A stretch of 13,884 nucleotides of DNA, taken from positions 1-13,884 of the forward strand of contig RWJK01001115.1 of NCBI GenBank assembly GCA_004335835.1. Reading direction: 5' to 3'. Shown here in pieces: positions 9,157-13,884 of the stretch. Positions within the stretch are counted from its first letter, which is position 1. Each line of letters opens with the position of its first letter. The DNA is from Scenedesmus sp. ARA3 (lineage: Eukaryota > Chlorophyta > Chlorophyceae > Sphaeropleales > Scenedesmaceae). The position numbers and the translations under genes were made by a program. The notes under the pieces are model-generated. The model searched no databases and was not told where the DNA came from. It was given only the letters and a program-made list of their open reading frames with translations.

Positions 9157-10438
9157 GCCGCACCTGCTCGTAGTTCTCCACGCTGGTGACCCACATCGTG
9201 TCGAAGCCAAACACGCTGGACCGCAGCTTCTCAATCACCTCCTTGGACACCTGCGCAAGTGCATAGTGACAGCAGTGGCAGCAGTGGCAGCAGCAGCAGC
9301 AGCAGCAGATGAGTGTGAAGTGAAACTAAAACACGCTGGAGCGCAGCTTTCTCAATCACCTCTTTAGACACCTGCGGGAATGCAAGGGCACATTGGTGGC
9401 AGCAGCAGCAGCACACGGGTGAAAAGTTGAACCAAATAGCAAGAGCTGCAGAGGCGATGCAGAGAGTGCAGCAATGCATGGCTGCCGCAGCTTGGAACGG
9501 CTTCAAGGGCGCTTTGCGGCGCAGCCGTGTTGACACGACATGCTGCCACCTCCGCCTTTTCATGCACACGTTGTGCGGGTGCGCTGGTGGGTTGCAGCTT
9601 TGCCAATCCCAATTCAACCAGTTGACCCAGAGCACTTTGTGAGCTGCACGATGCCGCATCTGTACGCGCGTCCCCTGCAACTGCTGCCAGGGCATGTGCA
9701 GTACCACAGCTACATCAAGTAACACCGACAAGCAGCTGCACACTTGCCTGCTAGTGCGTGCAAGCCTACCTGCAGATTGGCATCTGCTCCTGCAATGGCT
9801 GGGTTGGGGCGGCCACTGGCTGGCTCCTCTGCTGCTGCTGCTGCTGCTGCTGCTGGTGGCGAAGCAGCTGCTGCTGCTGCTGCTGCTGCCCTGTACACCT
9901 CAGCTACTGCTTCACTGGGTGGCTCCGGCTTCTGCTGCTGCTGCTGCTCCTGCTTTGGCTCGCCAAGCAGCTCGCCCAGCAGGTCTTCTGTTCTGCTAGC
10001 ACTGTCATTTTTACCCTGCAAGCACACAGTTCACAGTGCATTCCATGTTCAGCACTCAACTGTGTCCTTCCTGCCATGCAGTGCATTCGTCGACCAAGAG
10101 GCTGCATGGTGAGCTCAAACCACTACTACGATGCATGACAGGGCGTTGTGCAGCTACCTTGGAACTCCCAACTGCTGCATTAGCCACAGCTCACCTCTCC
10201 CTCCTCTGCTCTGCAGGTTATGATCCTCTGCTGCCTGCCCGCTGTTACACATGCTGGCTGGAATGGCACTACCCTGCAGTAGCAGCAGCAGCAGCAGCAG
10301 TAGGGACACCCTGGCCTGAGTGAACCGCCTTCACCCTGTGCGGAGCAGCAGAAGAGGTGCAGTTATATAGCTATACCTAGTTGGCCTCGGTGTCTGCTGC
10401 AGGAGCCGACATGGTCGTGAATGCGCACGCAAGGCCAT
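4812..10438 (-). CDS. EGY2: EGY2-like plastid site-2 intramembrane zinc metalloprotease (peptidase M50)
   Basis: Eleven exons: 10438-10377, 10273-10195, 10015-9770, 9250-9164, 8733-8656, 8286-8059, 7793-7723, 7200-6888, 6077-5959, 5426-5300, 4955-4812. They total 1554 nt (517 residues), with all phases matching, a stop at 4814-4812, and a length close to plant EGY proteins (about 550). S2P-family enzymes cut membrane-embedded substrates; plant EGY proteins act in chloroplast membranes. Visible parts: an Arg-rich transit peptide (about 1-45, exit near IITCRAEEGE); a low-complexity Gln/Ala linker in exon 3; VFGFDTMWVTS; the family GNLR motif as GNVR (165-168); GDQWQIFLL; HEAGH (279-283, zinc ligands and catalytic Glu); GSFGGITRFKG (308-318); NLLPTGELDGG (408-418, third zinc ligand D416); then LQRGP, with hydrophobic helices around these. 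VFGFDT, GDQW and the LPYP near the C-terminus favour EGY2 over EGY1. All catalytic residues are present, so it should be active. It is divergent from APH1. Confidence 0.92.
5461..5545 (-). repeat. Copy of the 5' edge of EGY2 exon 10
   Basis: It matches the exon start at 5371-5430 with an offset of 112 bp, keeping the acceptor-side GGGCTGCGCAGG and the codons for LTVIGLAIFSF in altered form. It lies in the intron 5427-5958. Confidence 0.85.
5841..5876 (-). repeat. Copy of the 3' edge of EGY2 exon 9 with donor
   Basis: It repeats IALACFGRR and the GCGCAG|GTG donor of 5957-5990 at 114 bp distance, without the NLLPTGELDGG zinc motif. It is in the intron 5427-5958. Confidence 0.8.
6144..6190 (-). 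repeat. Copy of the 5' edge of EGY2 exon 9 with acceptor
   Basis: It repeats the CAG|GTGCAAGTGAGCA acceptor junction and codons for VQVSSLFVAGWAG at 111 bp from the true start (6077). It is in the intron 6078-6887. Confidence 0.82.
6556..6812 (-). repeat. Two copies of the 3' edge of EGY2 exon 8 with donor
   Basis: A long copy (about 6676-6812) matches 6883-7018 at 207 bp with few changes; it repeats DVSIDSPGLADSFLVALLGQAALGEALANPEV in frame, plus GTGAG. A shorter, more decayed copy lies at about 6556-6600. Both are in the intron 6078-6887, the longest in the window. Confidence 0.88.
7285..7453 (-). repeat. Two copies of the 5' edge of EGY2 exon 8 with acceptor
   Basis: Copies at about 7287-7352 and 7392-7453 repeat VAANKAGVQLYLPLIIP from the true exon start (7200), with spacings of 150 and 112 bp. 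The nearer copy still has CACAGGGTTGC at its acceptor position. They are in the intron 7201-7722. Confidence 0.88.
7798..7858. repeat. (CAG)n tract next to the EGY2 exon 7 acceptor
   Basis: On the sense strand this is a (CTG)n run that ends in CTGCAG|GAT, the acceptor of the exon carrying HEAGH. It may act as the pyrimidine tract. Similar tracts lie upstream of the acceptors of LRR exon 2 (3273-3302), LRR exon 4 (1480-1524) and EGY2 exon 2 (10279-10301). Confidence 0.9.
7991..8050. repeat. Minisatellite, three 20-bp units
   Basis: The unit GTGATAGGGTGGCTGCCATG occurs three times in perfect register (7991, 8011, 8031) with changes only in the last two to three bases. It sits in the intron 7794-8058 and ends seven bases from the exon 6 donor. 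Confidence 0.95.
8430..8507 (-). repeat. Copy of the 5' edge of EGY2 exon 6
   Basis: It repeats MGDQWQIFLLQDKEEKPTAV as MGNQWQVFLFQDKEDKPTAV at 216 bp from the true exon (8286), with a CAG acceptor-like site. It is in the intron 8287-8655. Confidence 0.85.
8790..8826 (-). repeat. Short copy of the 5' edge of EGY2 exon 5
   Basis: It repeats the acceptor and the codons for DGVVFKGN as DGVAIKGN, 88 bp from the true start (8733). It is in the intron 8734-9163. Confidence 0.7.
9070..9156. repeat. CTG/CCG triplet tract beside the EGY2 exon 4 donor
   Basis: Imperfect CTG/CCG triplets, ending in a pure (CTG)n at 9125-9155, start a few bases inside the intron 8734-9163. On the sense strand the intron opens GTGCGGCC followed by (CAG)n. 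A second tract is at 8902-8950 in the same intron. Confidence 0.88.
9328..9375 (-). repeat. Copy of the 5' edge of EGY2 exon 4 with acceptor
   Basis: It repeats the CGCAG|GTGTCCAAGGAGG junction as GCAG|GTGTCTAAAGAGG and continues as VSKEVIEKA, at 120 bp from the true start (9250). One inserted base breaks the frame within ten codons. It is in the intron 9251-9769; the rest of that intron (9376-9769) shows nothing recognisable. Confidence 0.85.
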
Positions 10439-11055
10439 GTCAGTGAGTTCCCAGGATGAGAGCAAGATCACAACTGCTGTCAACCGCAACGTGGATGAGC
10501 ACTGCAACCGAAGTTTATTTTATGTCGTTTAGTTGAGTTGGGTGCGATTCTCCAGGCTTCTCAGTTGGTGTCAATGTAGGGTCTGGCGAGGGCAGTGTTC
10601 AGTGTCGTCAGTTTGAACTGCTTCAACAGCGCCTGCTTATGGGACAACTATTACTGCTTGTGAGATGCTCAAGTCGTAATCTCAAGACCTTACTGGACTA
10701 GGCTGCGTTGGTGTACGAAACGTGCAGCTGCTTCACTACTGTACTTGTGTCTAATATATTCCCCTCCCATCACATGCTGCCTGATCTGATTTCTTATACC
10801 AACAAAAAGGGGATACAAGTCTGGTCAAGTGCAGCTTCGCAGCAGGCTCACACGACAGCACGAAACATTGGGTGCACTGTGCTGCGCCGCGCCCCACCAC
10901 AGCAGTAGCGTGCTGAAGGATACTCAATAGCCTGCAGGCAGCGCTAACACCCCTGAGGCTCCACCACCAGCTGCTGAGGCACCACAACAGTCCAGCAACA
11001 GTGCAGCACACTCCGTGGAGGCATTAGCATAAGCAGCAGCACCACAGTTGCACAG
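10439..11055. promoter_or_regulatory. Shared divergent upstream region of EGY2 and APH1
   Basis: These 617 bp separate the two start codons, which point away from each other, so both 5' UTRs and promoters must lie here. AT-rich patches stand out at about 10508-10527 and 10752-10806 (contains AATATATTCC). No convincing coding sequence, RNA gene or repeat was seen. No transcription start can be assigned. Confidence 0.55.
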
Positions 11056-12344
11056 ATGGCTGCAACCGCCTTCTTCGGGCACTTCTTCCTAGGCATAGGC
11101 CCTGGCATCGCCTTCTTCCTGGCTGTCATAGCGCCCAAGTCCTTCGTGGTGCTGCTGTCCTTCTTCAGCGCCTTCTACTGGCTGCTGGTGCTGCTGCTGA
11201 CATCAGCAATCTTCAGGGGCTTCGTGCCGCTGCCAAGCACACAGCCAGCATACGCAGGCGCGCTCCTGGCAGCAGTAGCAATCGAGGAGGCAGCCCGAGC
11301 AGGCGTCTGGCAGATGCACAAGCGCGCGCTATCTGTCCTGCAAGGCATGTCAGCATCCTCCGGTCATTCCTTCACAAAGCTTGATGAGCTGTATCTAGCA
11401 CTTGGCTGGGGATACGGCCATGCAGCAGTGCACGTGCTGTTCATTTTTGGCAGCTTGCTGCCCCTCACGGCAGGCCACGGCACAGCATACAGCACGGATT
11501 GCCCGCAGATGAGCGTGTTTACAGTGGCTGCGCTCAACAGCCTGGGTCTTGGGGCCAGCCTGGTGGCACTGAGTGTGGTGGCACTGGAGGCGTGGGGCCG
11601 CAAGTCATGGCTGGGGGCTGCATATGCCCCACTGGCACACGCCGGCGCAGCACTACTGGTGAGTGGGCGGTGTGTTCACCGGGTGAAAGGCTGTATGAAC
11701 AACTGCTTGCAGCAAATGCATCAAGTGGGGCGGACGGTCGTGGCTCGGGGCTGCATATGCGCTACTGGTACATGCTGGCGCAGCATTGCTGGTGAGTACA
11801 GGCGTGTGCATGGCAGCAGCAAATTATGACAACAGAGACTTCTGCCTGCAGCAGTGATCTGTGTTGTGCTGTAGCAGCACGGCAGCGCAGATTGTGTATG
11901 GCAGTGTAGCGCCCGCTGGTGGTTTATTGCTCTCAGCCGTGTAGTTTTACTCTTTCTGTGCTGATGTTGTCGCGCAAGGCACCTGTCCTTTGGCTCATGG
12001 CATACACAATCACCAGCAGTGCAGCGATCAGCAGACTCTGCAGCACCATCCGTGACCCATGTGCACTCTGCTGTCTCCTGACCCTGCTGCCCCTGCAGAC
12101 CCTAGGCAGCTTCCGCCCAGGCGGCTGCACAGCAGCAGTAGCAGCACAGCTGGCGCTAGGCCTAGTCAACACCTGGTATGCAGCGTCCATTGCCTGGAAG
12201 CAGGGCGGCAGCAGCAGCAGCGCTGGTGGCGGCAGCACTGCCAGGCATTCACACTGCTCTGGGGGCAGCGCTGGAGCCCAGCCATTGGGTGCACTGCCAG
12301 GGGGATGGCAGCAGCGGCAGCTGGATGGCTGCTGCTGCTGCTGA
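11056..12344 (+). CDS. APH1: APH-1, gamma-secretase scaffold subunit
   Basis: Two exons, 11056-11658 and 12099-12344, joined in phase 0 (CTG|GTGAGT ... CTGCAG|ACC), giving 282 residues with a stop at 12342-12344. APH-1 is the seven-helix scaffold that assembles with nicastrin, presenilin and PEN-2 to form gamma-secretase, an endomembrane aspartyl protease. The N-terminus FFGHFFLGIGPGIAFFLAV fits the family's first helix. GWGYG (117-121) fits the TM4 glycine motif, followed by H122 and H126. PLAHAGAALL (192-201) fits TM6 with its conserved His, here H195. After the intron, TLGSFRPGGC and LGLVNTWYAASIAW fit the last helix. The TM5 His (human His171) appears to be Leu169 here. The tail after about residue 235 is Ser/Gly/Gln-rich and unlike family members. 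The intron holds a decayed copy of the end of exon 1. A TGTAA polyadenylation signal lies about 160 bp past the stop. Confidence 0.9.
11735..11795 (+). repeat. Copy of the 3' edge of APH1 exon 1 with donor
   Basis: It repeats the exon end at 11602-11665 (GGGGCTGCATATG... CTGGTGAGT) at 133 bp, keeping a good GTGAGT donor. It lies in the only APH1 intron (11659-12098) and shows that exon-edge copies also occur in a plus-strand gene. Confidence 0.88.
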
Positions 12345-12505
12345 TGGTGGTGGTGGCAGTAGTGGTGGTGCAGGGCGGGAGGCGTCAGCAGCGATTGTCA
12401 GCCCGCGAGCTGGCCCACCTCCCAGCCTGCGGAGCAGAGGGGCCTGAGCTGTCTGGTGTTCTGTAGTGGCTAGATATGATATGGTTTTGCAAGATCCTTG
12501 GGTGG

Positions 12506-12510
12506 TGTAA
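12506..12510 (+). terminator. Probable polyadenylation signal (TGTAA) of APH1
   Basis: TGTAA is the usual near-upstream polyadenylation element in chlorophyte nuclear genes. This one is 162 bp after the APH1 stop and ahead of the URI gene, a suitable position. The pentamer is short enough to occur by chance. Confidence 0.5.
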
Positions 12511-12842
12511 CGGTGCTTGTGCAGAAGTGACTGCTATGTACTGCCGCCGGCACTACAATGCTGTTGGTAACAAAGTGACGTGACACGGGTGACGTGGCGT
12601 GCAGCAAGAGACTGAGCTCATGCCTGAGCCAGCTAGTTGAGGTACCCTTATATTAGGTTCATTTGCGATCACATTCTGCATTTGCACGAACTGAAGCAGT
12701 GGATGAAGCAGCAGCAACAGCAGCAGCAGCAGTGGCAGCAGCAGCGGCTACAACAGCAGTAGTGCTGGCTGGGCGTGCATGCCGATAGCTAGACTCTGTA
12801 TCCTCATTCTTTTCACCATAAGGGCCCTTTTTAGCCGTAGCA
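12511..12842 (+). promoter_or_regulatory. Presumed promoter and 5' leader of the URI gene
   Basis: 332 bp between the APH1 polyadenylation signal and the URI start. A TATA-like TTATATTA lies at 12648-12655, about 190 bp upstream of the ATG. A CAG-rich patch (about 12707-12760) encodes the Gln upstream ORF. No canonical coding exon was seen. Confidence 0.4.
12703..12762 (+). other. Upstream ORF, polyglutamine, in the presumed 5' UTR of the URI gene
   Basis: ATG at 12703 opens a 19-codon frame of mostly Gln (MKQQ... with one Trp, one Arg and one Leu) ending at TAG 12760-12762, 80 bp before the URI start. A second upstream ATG at 12779 is out of frame with URI and overlaps its start. If transcription begins near the TATA-like TTATATTA at 12648, both would be in the leader and could lower translation. 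Whether this part is transcribed is unknown. Confidence 0.4.
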
Positions 12843-13562
12843 ATGGCCGTGGACTCCCCAGCCTTCATAGACTCAGCACTCAAGGTGTACCATGTGGAGG
12901 TGCACAGAGCCATCAAGGCGCAAGAGGAGCAGCTGTCGCAACTAAGCTCAGCACGTGATCAGCTGCAGCAAACTATGCAGACGCTGGCGGAGCTGCCGGA
13001 CCGGCTGCGGCACACAGCCATGATCCCGCTCGGAAAGCATGCTTTCTTTCCCGGCCACCTGACCCGCACCAATGAGGTTATGGTGCACCTCGGGGATCAG
13101 TACTTTGTGGAAACCACTGCAGCTGCAGCTCGGGGCATCTTGCAGCGTAAGCTGGATGTGGTGTCAACGGGTGTCAGCAGGGCAGAGCAGCAGCTGCAGG
13201 CCCTCAGGGCCAGACTGGACGTCACGCAGAGCAGCTTACGAGATGACGCAGCGGATGGAGAGGCCACGGAGATACGCAGCAGCTTGGAGGAAAGCGATGC
13301 TCTGCTGGCAAGCGCTGCCAGCAAGCGCAAGCAGGCAGCAGCGGCAGCAGGACGCCAGCGGCAGCAGCAGCAGCAGCAGGGCCAAGGGGTAGTCAGCAGG
13401 GTTAGGACAGCAAGCGGCTACAGCTACACGCCGTTGGGGCTGTTGGAGGGGCAGCAGCAGCAGCATCAGGACCCCGAGGATGCTGCTCTGCAGGCCAGGC
13501 TGGAGGAGCTGATCAGGCTGGAGGAGCAGCAGCAGCAGGAAGACGAGCAAGAAGTGCCATGG

Positions 13563-13614
<52 letters not shown>

Positions 13615-13828
13615 TTGCTTCTATACAAGAAGGTGAAGAAGAGGATGAAGAGGATGAAGAGGAGGAGCCAGCAGCTGCAGCTGAAAGTAAACCTGGTGTG
13701 CATCCAGCGGCCCAGCACTTGCAGCAACTGGAGGAGCAAACAGACAGTGATGATGAAGATGCACAGCATCATCGACTGCTGCCGCCACAGCAGCAAAGGG
13801 ACCAGGTGGTTGAGCGACAACCCAAAGC

Positions 13829-13884
<56 letters not shown>
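12843..13884 (+). CDS. URI1: URI/Bud27-type unconventional prefoldin, polyglutamine-rich (3' partial)
   Basis: A continuous frame runs from ATG 12843 to the window edge (347 codons, no stop, no intron needed). Residues 10-130 form an alpha-class prefoldin: N-terminal coiled coil, a beta-hairpin segment IPLGKHAFFPGHL...TNEVMVHLGDQYFVE (61-90), then a second coiled coil. The TNEV..HLGD..FVETTA block and the long acidic tail favour URI over canonical prefoldin subunits. URI assists assembly of RNA polymerases by binding RPB5 and belongs to the R2TP/prefoldin-like complex in cytoplasm and nucleus. After the domain come a Gln-rich linker, a charged helix (DAALQARLEELIRLEE, 213-228), 16 Gln (242-257), a Glu/Asp run (263-274) and a second Gln tract of at least 18 from residue 330 to the edge. 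The domain identification is firm; the URI versus other prefoldin-like choice is moderately sure. Confidence 0.82.
13566..13613 (+). repeat. (CAG)16 coding tract in the URI gene
   Basis: Sixteen pure CAG codons encode Gln 242-257. No CAA interruption is present, so the tract is likely to vary in length between strains. Confidence 0.97.
13830..13884 (+). repeat. (CAG)n coding tract at the right edge
   Basis: At least 18 pure CAG codons run off the window, in frame with the URI protein. Confidence 0.97.

Noticed and set aside
377..11795. Alternative mutually exclusive exons as the explanation for the exon-edge copies
   Set aside because: The copies are partial, cover only one splice side each, and several have stops or frame-breaking indels, so they cannot replace the full exons.
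377..11795. Transposons or introner elements as the source of intron repeats
   Set aside because: Each repeated segment matches its own neighbouring exon and not the repeats in other introns; no terminal inverted repeats or target duplications were seen.
11919..12098. Upstream extension of APH1 exon 2 from ATG 11919
   Set aside because: This part lies inside the intron; the acceptor at 12097-12098 joins exon 1 in phase and restores the APH-1 sequence.
13236..13820. Leucine-rich minus-strand open frame resembling a membrane protein
   Set aside because: The leucines come from CTG triplets opposite the URI CAG codons; it is the complement of a well supported gene.

Overview
The window is eukaryotic nuclear DNA, most likely from a chlorophyte green alga. 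The evidence is GT-AG introns throughout, two predicted organelle-targeted plant-type proteins, a chlorophyte-style TGTAA polyadenylation signal, and dense CAG/CTG microsatellites of the kind common in Chlamydomonadales and Sphaeropleales. The order-level guess is inference. No bacterial operon, mobile element, tRNA or rRNA was seen.

Four genes can be reconstructed by hand-joining exons whose phases agree at every junction. From left to right: (1) minus strand, 4144 down past the left edge: a predicted plastid-targeted, membrane-anchored leucine-rich-repeat protein resembling plant EMB2004, with its C-terminal end missing. (2) minus strand, 10438 to 4812: a complete 11-exon, 517-residue EGY2-like site-2 intramembrane metalloprotease (M50) with HEAGH and NLLPTGELDGG zinc motifs and a plastid transit peptide. 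(3) plus strand, 11056 to 12344: a two-exon APH-1 subunit of gamma-secretase, 282 residues. (4) plus strand, 12843 past the right edge: an intronless URI/Bud27-type unconventional prefoldin with long polyglutamine tracts, C-terminus missing. Genes 2 and 3 are divergent and share a 617-bp upstream region. Both belong to regulated intramembrane proteolysis but act in different compartments, so their adjacency is probably not functional.

The most unusual feature is in the introns. Eleven of the 16 introns carry one to three decayed copies of the neighbouring exon's edge, including the splice site. They are spaced about 60-250 bp apart, often 110-160 bp, with two cases at exactly 252 bp. This occurs in all three intron-containing genes. 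All five introns without a copy are short (103-344 nt); all eleven with copies are longer (369-810 nt). Repeated tandem duplication across splice sites therefore looks like the way introns have grown here. (CTG)n tracts also sit just upstream of several 3' splice sites on the sense strand, where they could serve as pyrimidine tracts. Both ends of the window lie inside (CAG)n tracts, so it looks like a contig broken at unresolved repeats.
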